A program made the translations under genes and the position numbers. The notes beneath the pieces are model-generated. The model saw nothing but the letters and a program-made list of their open reading frames with translations, did no database searches and had not been told where the DNA came from. From NCBI GenBank assembly GCA_021443045.1, contig JABUUT010000055.1, forward strand, positions 22,045 to 29,728: a stretch of 7,684 bases of DNA, in the 5' to 3' direction. Source of the stretch: Fibrobacteraceae bacterium. Its GTDB lineage: Bacteria > Fibrobacterota > Fibrobacteria > Fibrobacterales > Fibrobacteraceae. Each line of letters opens with the position of its first letter. Positions within the stretch are counted from its first letter, which is position 1. Shown piece by piece: positions 1 through 6,289 of this stretch.

Positions 1-22
1 CTTCTTCCGAGGAGCCAGCCAT
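1..22 (-). CDS. Possible start of a divergent gene, cut off by the window edge
   Basis: Reading the minus strand, an ATG at 22-20 opens a frame that stays open to the edge and would begin M-A-G-S-S-E-E. A second in-frame ATG at 34-32 would add M-K-L-K. An AGGA at 37-34 (minus strand) lies 11 bases before the 22 start, which is a little long, and it overlaps the 34 start, so the downstream ATG is preferred. Only about seven codons are visible. No family can be named, and the frame could be chance. The flanking stretch is AT-rich, as expected for a divergent promoter region. Confidence 0.3.
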
Positions 23-158
23 TTTTAATTTCATCCTATATTTTTACCGGACAGTAATATAAAAGATTATTTTTATCTGAGTCTTTATTTTTTAAGGGCT
101 GGAGTCACCTTTCTTTTGTTTTTAGTGCCCGTTGAAGTAATGGATGAATAGGTTTAAC
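23..158. other. AT-rich divergent intergenic region
   Basis: These bases separate the possible minus-strand gene from the secreted-protein gene on the plus strand. The stretch is strongly AT-rich, with TATAAA at 58-63 and TATATT on the opposite strand (61-56), so promoters for both directions could lie here. Neither box has a convincing -35 partner at 16-18 bases: the best minus-strand candidate is AAGACT, with three of six matches. I therefore do not place a promoter. No RNA gene or long repeat is evident. Confidence 0.4.
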
Positions 159-163
159 GGAGG
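159..163 (+). promoter_or_regulatory. Ribosome binding site that fixes the start of the secreted-protein gene
   Basis: GGAGG lies seven bases before the ATG at 171. The in-frame ATG at 144 has no such site, and using it would put nine polar and charged residues ahead of the signal peptide. The start at 171 gives a standard Met-Lys-hydrophobic signal sequence, so this site decides the start. Confidence 0.8.
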
Positions 164-170
164 ATGTCTT

Positions 171-968
171 ATGAAAGCGATAATGCCTTGTATCTTTTTT
201 CTCGCTGTTTTGGGGTGGTCCAATATAATCACTCTTACGGGAACACTCGCCTTTGAAGCAGGGTATTTGAATATAGATACAACGAAGACGTGCGACGTGG
301 ATACAACCTACATCAATTGTTCTATGGAGGATGGTCTTGCGTACTATTCTACGTTGGATACGTCCATCGCTGTCTTTTTCCAGCCACGTTATGCATCGGG
401 TTTTGTCACCGCTCTTAGTCCTTATACATCGACTGTCAATCATACCCATTCCTATACGGAGGTAATGCGTTATGAGTTTATGAATTGGGTGGATTGGGGT
501 ATTATCGTTATGGAAAAGGATAGCGCCCAGCGTCTGTTGGACCGTGTTTTACCGGAATCTCAGCCTCTTGAAAGTTGTATAGTATTTCACAGAAGTGCTT
601 GTGATGACGATCCTTTACAATGTGATTCCTTCGGTACAGCAATTAGGTGTTATGGAGGTGGAGGAAATGACGGTATCTCTGACGAAACGGCAGCCCGCTT
701 ACCCACAAAAAAAATTCTGATAAACCAGACGGATTCATCGGCTACTCCTTCAATATCTGGACAACCTGCTGATACCGTATCGATTGAGGATACATCTCTT
801 CAAGCTCTTTTTCCTGTCCAAAAGCCTGTCGCTCTTGGGGGTCGCTACAGTGTTTTCGATATGAATGGTGTTTTCCTTTACCAAGATTTTTGGCAGGGGA
901 ATCTCAAGGCTCAAGGTAAACCTGTGATTGTTCGGTTCAGCAACGGAGAGACTCGGATTTTCAAATAG
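171..968 (+). CDS. Secreted cysteine-containing protein of unknown function with T9SS-like C-terminal sorting domain
   Basis: The 265-residue product is not one I recognise. It starts with a signal peptide (Lys2, hydrophobic stretch about residues 4-26, likely cleavage after T-L-A at 25-27). The mature part has a folded-looking region (about 30-160) with six cysteines at 41, 50, 136, 144, 151 and 160. The even number suggests up to three disulfides, fitting an extracytoplasmic location. A Gly/Asp/Ser/Thr-rich linker follows (about 161-218). The last ~45 residues read G-G-R-Y-S-V-F-D-M-N-G, then G-K-P-V-I-V-R-F, then N-G-E-T-R-I-F-K at the end. This V-x-D-x-x-G / G-x-x-I-V-x-x / N-G-x-x-x-x-x-K pattern is that of type A sorting domains that send proteins through the T9SS to the cell surface or medium. 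The T9SS assignment is pattern-based inference; the role of the middle domain is unknown. It appears monocistronic, with 85 bases to proB. Confidence 0.75.
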   Translation: MKAIMPCIFFLAVLGWSNIITLTGTLAFEAGYLNIDTTKTCDVDTTYINCSMEDGLAYYSTLDTSIAVFFQPRYASGFVTALSPYTSTVNHTHSYTEVMRYEFMNWVDWGIIVMEKDSAQRLLDRVLPESQPLESCIVFHRSACDDDPLQCDSFGTAIRCYGGGGNDGISDETAARLPTKKILINQTDSSATPSISGQPADTVSIEDTSLQALFPVQKPVALGGRYSVFDMNGVFLYQDFWQGNLKAQGKPVIVRFSNGETRIFK

Positions 969-1004
969 GTCCTTTTTATTTCGGGGGCGGAAAATAGACT
1001 GTTT

Positions 1005-1019
1005 TTGAAGAATCTTCAA
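1005..1019. promoter_or_regulatory. 15-bp perfect palindrome upstream of proB (candidate operator)
   Basis: TTGAAGA-A-TCTTCAA is a perfect 7-bp inverted repeat around a single central base. It lies 34 bases before the proB ATG and 36 bases after the preceding stop. A one-base centre is poor for an RNA hairpin but typical of a dimeric repressor site. Its left arm, TTGAAG, also resembles a -35 box, although no good -10 sits 16-18 bases downstream. A regulatory role is inferred from position and symmetry only. Confidence 0.4.
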
Positions 1020-1053
1020 CGGAAGGAGTCGAATACATTCTATTTTTACGCTT

Positions 1054-2193
1054 ATGAGTGAATTACGCAAAAATATTCTTGAAGAAGCTCATCGCATTGT
1101 TGTAAAGATTGGCTCTCGCATTCTCGTAGATTCTGAAAAGGGTGGTGTTCGCACCCGCTACATCCAGAAATTGGCAGACTCCGTCGCACGACTGATGGAA
1201 CAGGGCAAGGAAGTGGTGATTGTGACCAGCGGTGCGGTAGGCACCGGCATGAGCCAGTTGGGCTACAAGGAAAAGCCTACGGTAATGGCCGAAAAGCAGG
1301 CTTGCGCCGCTGTGGGTCAAATTGACTTGATGTATGCCTATCGTGAAATGTTCCGTTGGGTTCAGCTTTCCGTGGGTCAAATTCTTTTGAGTGCCGACGA
1401 TTTTCGCGACCGTACTCGGTACAAAAATTTGCAGAATACCATTAAGGCCATGTTGAATCGGAAAATCGTTCCCATCATCAACGAAAATGACTCGCTTGCG
1501 GTGGCCGAAATAAAAGTAGGTGACAACGACAAACTGAGTAGCGACGTGGCTTTGTTCCTGGATGCGGACTTGTTGCTGGTTTTTACAGACGAAGATGGCC
1601 TCTATGACGATAATCCAAAGAAAAATCCCAATGCTAGGCTCCTCCGTTTTGTTCCCGAAATCACTCCAAGCATTTTGGCCTTGGCTGGCAAGCCCGGCGA
1701 AGCCGGGTCCGCCGTTAGTACCGGCGGAATGCGTAGCAAGCTGGAAGCCATTCGCAACGTAACCAAGAGCGGCTGCAGCGCATTCCTTGCCAGCGGCATG
1801 AAGGTGCTTCCTCATGAGGTTATTTTGGAAAATGCCGAAGGAACTTTGTTTGTGGGCTCCAAGAAAAAACTGAATAGCCGCCAGCGTTGGTTGTCTTTTA
1901 TTACCACCCCTCGCGGAAGCGTTGTGATAGACGAAGGTGGTGTGAAGGCCCTTCGAGAAAAACACTCCAGCCTTTTACCGGTTGGCGTTATCAAGGTGCA
2001 AAAACACTTTGATGTTGGTGACCTTATTGAAATTCTGGATGAAAAGGGAAATGCCATTGCCCGCGGTGTGGCCAAGTATGAAAGTGAAACGCTAAAGCTG
2101 GTTTTACGCAAAAAAACATCTCAGGTACGGGCTATTTTAGGCAACTCCGTGCCGGAGGAACTGGTTCACAAGAACGATTTGGTGGTGTTTTAG
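1054..2193 (+). CDS. proB: Glutamate 5-kinase with C-terminal PUA domain
   Basis: ProB phosphorylates L-glutamate with ATP to give glutamyl 5-phosphate, the first and usually proline-inhibited step of cytosolic proline synthesis. The 379 residues match the family length (E. coli 367). The amino-acid kinase domain spans about 12-265: V-V-K-I-G-S at 16-21, T-S-G-A-V at 58-62, I-N-E-N-D at 142-146, G-D-N-D at 156-159, T-D-E-D-G-L-Y at 178-184, and T-G-G-M-R-S-K at 223-229. With a constant offset of nine from E. coli, the glutamate-binding residues Ser50, Asn134, Asp137 and Asn149 are all kept (Ser59, Asn143, Asp146, Asn158). A PUA domain covers about 285-360. The ATG at 1054 has no close ribosome site; an AAGGAG at 1023-1028 is 25 bases away, with no standard in-frame start nearer to it. 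No proA lies alongside. The gene probably leads the cluster with scpB and mutS. Confidence 0.96.
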   Translation: MSELRKNILEEAHRIVVKIGSRILVDSEKGGVRTRYIQKLADSVARLMEQGKEVVIVTSGAVGTGMSQLGYKEKPTVMAEKQACAAVGQIDLMYAYREMFRWVQLSVGQILLSADDFRDRTRYKNLQNTIKAMLNRKIVPIINENDSLAVAEIKVGDNDKLSSDVALFLDADLLLVFTDEDGLYDDNPKKNPNARLLRFVPEITPSILALAGKPGEAGSAVSTGGMRSKLEAIRNVTKSGCSAFLASGMKVLPHEVILENAEGTLFVGSKKKLNSRQRWLSFITTPRGSVVIDEGGVKALREKHSSLLPVGVIKVQKHFDVGDLIEILDEKGNAIARGVAKYESETLKLVLRKKTSQVRAILGNSVPEELVHKNDLVVF

Positions 2194-2198
2194 CGACT

Positions 2199-2211
2199 TT
2201 ACCGACGGTAA
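2199..2211. repeat. 13-bp perfect palindrome between proB and scpB
   Basis: TTACCG-A-CGGTAA begins five bases after the proB stop and ends 27 bases before scpB. It could be a protein-binding site. As RNA it could form a weak hairpin (TTAC/GTAA stem, five-base loop) followed a few bases later by TTTTATT, which would make only a poor terminator. It has the same one-base-centre design as the palindrome before proB, but an unrelated sequence. Confidence 0.35.
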
Positions 2212-2238
2212 CTTAATCTGTTTTATTAAATTGAAAAT

Positions 2239-3018
2239 ATGGAAGAAGAATTAGATAAAAAAGAAGCTGAAATTTTGCTTAACAAGGCTGCCAATGTGGG
2301 TTCCGACGGGCTTCCTCCGGAGCTTCCCGCAAATTATGGCGATGATGATGAAGACATTGAACTTCCGAAAGTGGAAAGTCGGGAAGACTTGGCTCGCATT
2401 ATCCAGGCTCTGGTTTTTGCATCGCCGGATATTGTCACTTTAAAAAAACTTAGGGAAATTCTGGGTGATTTTTTGGATGCCCGCACCGTGGCCGATGCTC
2501 TTATTGCAGCCAACGACTCTTTGAACAAAGTGCAGTCTCCCTTTGAAATTGTGGAACAGGCTGGAGGTTACCGTTTTCGTACCCGCGCCAAGTATTATCC
2601 TTGGGTGCGCAAGTTGTTTCCCGAAGCCAACGCCCGCCGCCTAAGCCAAGCTGCTCTAGAAACCTTGGCTGTAATTGCTTACCAGCAGCCCATTACAAAG
2701 GCCGCTATTGAACAGGTGCGTGGCGTGTCTTCTGTTGACGGGCCTATTCGCAATTTGCTAGATAAAGGTTTTATTGCCTTGGGTGCCCGTGCCGAAACGG
2801 TGGGTAACCCCTACACGTACATTACCACTCAAGAATTTATGAAATATTTTGGCATCAACCGCATTCCCGAAGACTTGCCACGCCTTAGGGAATTCAGTGA
2901 GCTACTGGAAGCGGGAGCCTTGGTGCCTCAATATGCCAAGCCTGAATCGGTGCCAGAAGAGCCTAAACCTCTTGATGATAACAATGGTCAGGTAGAACTT
3001 TCCATGGGGGATCCATGA
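2239..3018 (+). CDS. scpB: Segregation and condensation protein B
   Basis: ScpB is the winged-helix (kite) subunit that, as a dimer with the kleisin ScpA, regulates the SMC condensin ring in chromosome segregation. The 259-residue product shows the two expected winged-helix units at about 50-125 and 132-207. The family signature is clear: A-L-V-F-A-S-P at 57-63, G-G-Y-R-F-R-T at 109-115, L-S-Q-A-A-L-E-T-L-A-V-I-A-Y at 135-148, Q-P-I-T-K-A at 150-155, I-E-Q-V-R-G-V at 157-163, and the Y-I-T-T-Q-E-F-M-K-Y-F-G block at 194-205. An acidic, probably unstructured N-terminal extension of about 48 residues and a Pro/Glu-rich tail from about 232 flank this core. The start at 2239 has no visible ribosome site, only an A/T-rich leader. 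scpA, the usual neighbour, is not in the window. The last bases overlap mutS in an ATGA, so the two are probably translationally coupled. Confidence 0.94.
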   Translation: MEEELDKKEAEILLNKAANVGSDGLPPELPANYGDDDEDIELPKVESREDLARIIQALVFASPDIVTLKKLREILGDFLDARTVADALIAANDSLNKVQSPFEIVEQAGGYRFRTRAKYYPWVRKLFPEANARRLSQAALETLAVIAYQQPITKAAIEQVRGVSSVDGPIRNLLDKGFIALGARAETVGNPYTYITTQEFMKYFGINRIPEDLPRLREFSELLEAGALVPQYAKPESVPEEPKPLDDNNGQVELSMGDP

Positions 3019-5627
3019 GTGTAACTCCGCTAATGCAGCAGTATTACGATATTAAAAAACAGAATCCTGGCTGCGTCCTTTTTTTTCGCATGGGAGACTT
3101 CTTTGAACTTTTTGAAGAAGATGCCCAAATAGCTTCTAAAATTTTAGGCATCACTCTCACATCCCGCAACAACGGTGCTTCTGGATCCACTCCTTTGTGT
3201 GGATTTCCCCACCACGCTGCAGAACGCTATGTGCCTAAAATGGTGGCGGCCGGTTATCGGGTGGCCATTTGTGAACAAGTAGAAGACCCTAAACTTGCCA
3301 AGGGCATTGTAAAACGCGACATTGTAGAAATAATCAGTGCTGGCACCGCCATGAACGAATCTAATCTGGAAGCCAAGGAGGCCAATTACCTTTGCGCCTT
3401 TATTCCAGAGGAAGATGGGGTTGCCTTTTCCTTTGCCGATGTGACTACTGGCTATTTGGCTACATCTCGAAGTACTACACCCTCTTTTGAATCCGAAATT
3501 TGCCGCCGCATGCCTAAGGAACTTGTGGTTCCTGAAGGTACACACATCCCTAGCGGGGTGATGGATTTGGTAAAAGCCGAGAATATTCTTATAACGGAAC
3601 TTCCTGAATTTTTGTTCGGCGAAGACGGTGCCAAAGAAGTTTTATGCAACCACTTTAAGGTGGAATCCTTAGATGGTTTGGGCTTGGATGGACGAGTCTA
3701 TGAAACTCGTGTAGCTGGTGCCTTGCTCAGCTATTTGATGGACCAAAAAAAATCGGAGCTTTCTCATTTTACTTCCCTTGAAATTCTGAACCTTGATGAT
3801 TACATGACGCTGGACCCTTCTACGTTGCGTAATTTGGAACTGGTTCGCCCCCTCAATGCCGACGATATTTCCAGCACCCTCTGCTATGTTCTGGACTTTA
3901 CCGTAACCGCCATGGGAGGCCGCATTCTCAGAGACTGGGTAAGCCACCCTCTTATTTCTGTAGAAAAAATAAAGGAACGTGAAGCGGCTGTATCGGAACT
4001 GGTTAATTCCCCAGTGGCTTTGGATGATTTAAAAGAAGGCCTTACCTCCATTTTAGATATGGAGCGCCTTATGGGCCGCGTGGGGAGTGGTAGAGCCAAT
4101 GCCAGAGATATTGTGGGTATGGGGCGCTCCCTTTGCCAAGCCTCCAAGGTGGCCGATGTTTTAGAACAACTTAAGGCTCCCGTTTTTGCAAAACTGCGTG
4201 AAGAATTGGTGAAAGCCAAGGGTCGCGGTGAAGAACTGCTGAATAGCTTTAATGACGAACTTCCTTTGACCGTGCGGGAAGGGGGCATGATCCGCCCTGG
4301 AGCCAATGCTGAATTAGATGCCTTAAATGCCGATATCAAGGACAAAAAAGATTGGATTAACTCCCTGGAAGGTCGCGAAAGGGAACGTCTGGGAATACCC
4401 AGCCTTAAAGTGGGATACAACAGGGTTTTTGGCTACTATATTGAAATTACCAAGGCACAGATGGCAAAGGCCACCATGCCTATTCCTGATGAGTATATTC
4501 GCAAGCAAACCACTACAAATGGAGAACGTTACATAACTCCCGAAATGAAGGAGTGCGAATCCATTATTAGTAACGCTGAAGTGAATATCCACGCCTTGGA
4601 ATACAAAATCTTTTGTGAGTTTAGAGAAAAGGTTAATTCTTGGCGTACCGAACTGCAGAATATTGCCAATGCGGTTGCTTTTACCGATGCCTTCTACAGC
4701 TTTGCTCGGGCTGCCCGCAAATACAATTATGTTTGCCCCGAAGTTTATGAGGGAACTGGCGTAGAAATTAAGGGTGGGTTTCATCCTGTTATTGTGGCGG
4801 TAAACCCCGATTTAGACTTTATTTGTAATGATGTGGATTTGTCTCCCGAAAAAACGCGGTTGATGCTCATTACGGGCCCCAACATGGCTGGTAAATCAAC
4901 CTACTTGCGTCAAACGGGCCTTATTGTGCTTATGGCTCAAATTGGTTGCTTTGTTCCGGCTGAATCGGCTCGCATAGGTGTGGTAGACCGCATATTTACC
5001 CGTGTGGGGGCCAGTGACCGTCTTAGCCGCGGCCTAAGCACCTTTATGGTAGAAATGATTGAAACCGCCAATATTTTGCGAAACGCCACCCCCCGCAGCC
5101 TTGTTCTTTTAGACGAAATCGGCCGTGGCACCAGCACCTTTGACGGTCTTTCTATTGCTTGGTCCATTGTGGAAACCCTTCATAGCGAGCCTGCTCGTAC
5201 GGCAATTACTTTGTTTGCAACGCATTACCACGAATTGACAGGCTTGGTAGACAGCTTGGAATATGCTGGAAACTATCAGGTTAGTGTAAAAGAAAATGGG
5301 GATAAACTTATTTTCCTTCACAAAATTGTAGAGGGGGCTTGTGACTCCAGCTACGGTATTCATGTGGCCGAAATGGCTGGGCTTCCCACTAATGTGGTTC
5401 GTCGTGCACGCAAAATTCTACTGCGTTTGGAGAAGCAGAAAATTGACCCCAGTGATGATGCCGCCAACAAAAAAATAAAGGAAAAGCCACAGGTAGATTT
5501 GTTTGCGCCTCCCGACGAAAGTTCCACACTTTTAAAGGAAGAAGTGCGGCGCTTGCGCCCCGAAGAAATGACCCCCATGCAGGCCCTCCAATGCCTAATG
5601 GACTTGAAGGAACACTACGGCAGATAA
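3015..5627 (+). CDS. mutS: DNA mismatch repair protein MutS
   Basis: MutS recognises mispaired or small looped bases and, after ADP-ATP exchange, recruits MutL to start strand-directed repair. The 870 residues carry the full set of domains. The N-terminal mismatch-binding domain has G-D-F-F-E-L-F at 27-33, where Phe29 and Glu31 form the Phe-x-Glu wedge. Connector, lever and clamp regions follow, and the ABC-type ATPase lies at about 590-800. Walker A is G-P-N-M-A-G-K-S-T at 621-629. The S-T-F-M-V-E-M block and the Walker B motif with Asp700-Glu701 (L-L-D-E-I-G-R-G-T-S-T) follow, then the A-T-H-Y-H-E-L switch at 735-741. Near the end, Q-V-D-L-F at 826-830 fits the beta-clamp binding consensus, and the extreme C-terminus keeps the helical tail used for oligomerisation. 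The start ATG overlaps the scpB stop (ATGA) and follows a G-rich site (3006-3011). An 8-T run (3079-3086) and an 8-A run (3745-3752) lie in the coding sequence. Confidence 0.98.
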   Translation: MSVTPLMQQYYDIKKQNPGCVLFFRMGDFFELFEEDAQIASKILGITLTSRNNGASGSTPLCGFPHHAAERYVPKMVAAGYRVAICEQVEDPKLAKGIVKRDIVEIISAGTAMNESNLEAKEANYLCAFIPEEDGVAFSFADVTTGYLATSRSTTPSFESEICRRMPKELVVPEGTHIPSGVMDLVKAENILITELPEFLFGEDGAKEVLCNHFKVESLDGLGLDGRVYETRVAGALLSYLMDQKKSELSHFTSLEILNLDDYMTLDPSTLRNLELVRPLNADDISSTLCYVLDFTVTAMGGRILRDWVSHPLISVEKIKEREAAVSELVNSPVALDDLKEGLTSILDMERLMGRVGSGRANARDIVGMGRSLCQASKVADVLEQLKAPVFAKLREELVKAKGRGEELLNSFNDELPLTVREGGMIRPGANAELDALNADIKDKKDWINSLEGRERERLGIPSLKVGYNRVFGYYIEITKAQMAKATMPIPDEYIRKQTTTNGERYITPEMKECESIISNAEVNIHALEYKIFCEFREKVNSWRTELQNIANAVAFTDAFYSFARAARKYNYVCPEVYEGTGVEIKGGFHPVIVAVNPDLDFICNDVDLSPEKTRLMLITGPNMAGKSTYLRQTGLIVLMAQIGCFVPAESARIGVVDRIFTRVGASDRLSRGLSTFMVEMIETANILRNATPRSLVLLDEIGRGTSTFDGLSIAWSIVETLHSEPARTAITLFATHYHELTGLVDSLEYAGNYQVSVKENGDKLIFLHKIVEGACDSSYGIHVAEMAGLPTNVVRRARKILLRLEKQKIDPSDDAANKKIKEKPQVDLFAPPDESSTLLKEEVRRLRPEEMTPMQALQCLMDLKEHYGR

Positions 5628-5654
5628 AATAATGGTGTTTTTCATAATAGCCCT

Positions 5655-6158
5655 ATGATAGATTTTGCCGCCCTTCAAGATTTTGTTTACACGGAACGTT
5701 GCCATGATTCTTGTGTTCATGGTTTGGAACATTGGCGCCAGGTGGAGTTTAACGGACTGATGCTGGCAAAAAAAACGAAGGCCGACATTACGGTGGTTCG
5801 TTTGTTTGCTTTGTTCCACGATTCAAAACGTGTAGATGATGGGTACGATGGTGAACACGGATTGCGAGGAGCCGAGTTTGCCAAGGAATGCTATGAAAAT
5901 AAAATGCTGGACATTACTGAGGAACAGTTTAAAAAACTGTATGATGCATGTCGGTTGCATACGGTTGTTGGCAAGTTTGGCGATGTAACCATAGATACAT
6001 GCTTCGATTCGGACCGTCTCGATTTGGGGCGGGTTGGCTTTAAGCTGAATCCTTTAAAAATGGCAACTTCTATGGGTGCTGAAATTGCCAAAAAATCGAA
6101 TCGGGAACAGATTGACCCATACAGGATGAGGGAATGGATTAAAAATCTGGCTCTTTAG
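5655..6158 (+). CDS. Small HD-domain metal-dependent phosphohydrolase
   Basis: The 167-residue soluble protein has the HD superfamily metal-binding pattern. It shows H-G-L-E-H-W at 22-27, the paired His55-Asp56 in A-L-F-H-D-S-K-R, E-H-G-L-R-G at 67-72, His102 in C-R-L-H, and an aspartate-rich C-F-D-S-D-R-L-D-L motif at 116-124. HD enzymes hydrolyse phosphate esters, often of nucleotides, but the substrate of this small subgroup is unknown to me and cannot be read from the sequence. There is no signal peptide or membrane segment, so it acts in the cytoplasm. It begins 27 bases after mutS on the same strand and could be read from the same transcript, although no ribosome site is evident. A run of eight A lies at 5768-5775. 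It converges on the transporter pair. Confidence 0.85.
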   Translation: MIDFAALQDFVYTERCHDSCVHGLEHWRQVEFNGLMLAKKTKADITVVRLFALFHDSKRVDDGYDGEHGLRGAEFAKECYENKMLDITEEQFKKLYDACRLHTVVGKFGDVTIDTCFDSDRLDLGRVGFKLNPLKMATSMGAEIAKKSNREQIDPYRMREWIKNLAL

Positions 6159-6183
6159 AGACCCCTTTAATTAGAGTGCTCCT
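6159..6183. other. Convergent gene junction without a clear terminator
   Basis: Only 25 bases separate the HD gene stop from the stop of the minus-strand small membrane protein. C-C-T-T-T-A-A-T occurs twice (6163-6170 and 6181-6188). CTCT-TT-AGAG at 6151-6160, across the HD stop, is a small inverted repeat. Neither forms a GC-rich stem with a T run, so I do not call an intrinsic terminator. Confidence 0.4.
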
Positions 6184-6288
6184 TTAATCCTTTTGAAAAA
6201 CCTTAACAAAACAGAAGGCACAAAGGCCAATGATGGCGGCCCAAGAAGCCACCATAAAAATAATTCCACCGGTGGTGAGTTCCTGCAT
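6184..6288 (-). CDS. 34-residue single-pass membrane peptide, MetS-like small subunit of the adjacent transporter
   Basis: The frame encodes 34 residues: a short polar start (M-Q-E-L-T-T-G-G), one hydrophobic helix at about 8-29 with Trp16, Cys23 and Cys26, and a basic end (K-V-F-Q-K-D). This T-x-G-x-I-x-F-M-x-x-x-W layout and size match the small subunit described for methionine/alanine importers of the MetPS type, where the large subunit is an SNF-family symporter and the tiny partner is required for transport. It starts one base after the stop of such a symporter and has an AGGAGG six bases upstream. The frame can be opened upstream to 6399, but that part lies inside the transporter gene in another frame and lacks any start signal, so the ATG at 6288 is chosen. 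The family call rests on size, helix and context rather than a search. Confidence 0.8.
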   Translation of the reverse strand: MQELTTGGIIFMVASWAAIIGLCAFCFVKVFQKD

Positions 6289-6289
6289 T

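Noticed and set aside
54..85. Minus-strand promoter with TATATT and AAGACT boxes
   Set aside because: The -35 box matches only three of six consensus bases in an AT-rich stretch where such matches arise by chance.
144..170. Upstream ATG extending the secreted protein by nine residues
   Set aside because: It has no ribosome site and would disturb the signal peptide; the GGAGG at 159-163 supports 171.
1063..1965. A 300-codon open frame on the minus strand opposite proB
   Set aside because: It lies wholly within proB, whose protein is a clear family member. The antisense translation shows no recognisable domain and no ribosome site was seen; long antisense frames are common opposite mid-GC genes.
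3884..4420. A 178-codon minus-strand frame inside mutS
   Set aside because: It is a Ser/Arg/Pro-rich antisense translation with no family features, fully covered by mutS.
6151..6188. Possible terminator between the convergent genes
   Set aside because: The inverted repeat is only four base pairs with a two-base loop and there is no GC-rich stem followed by T residues.
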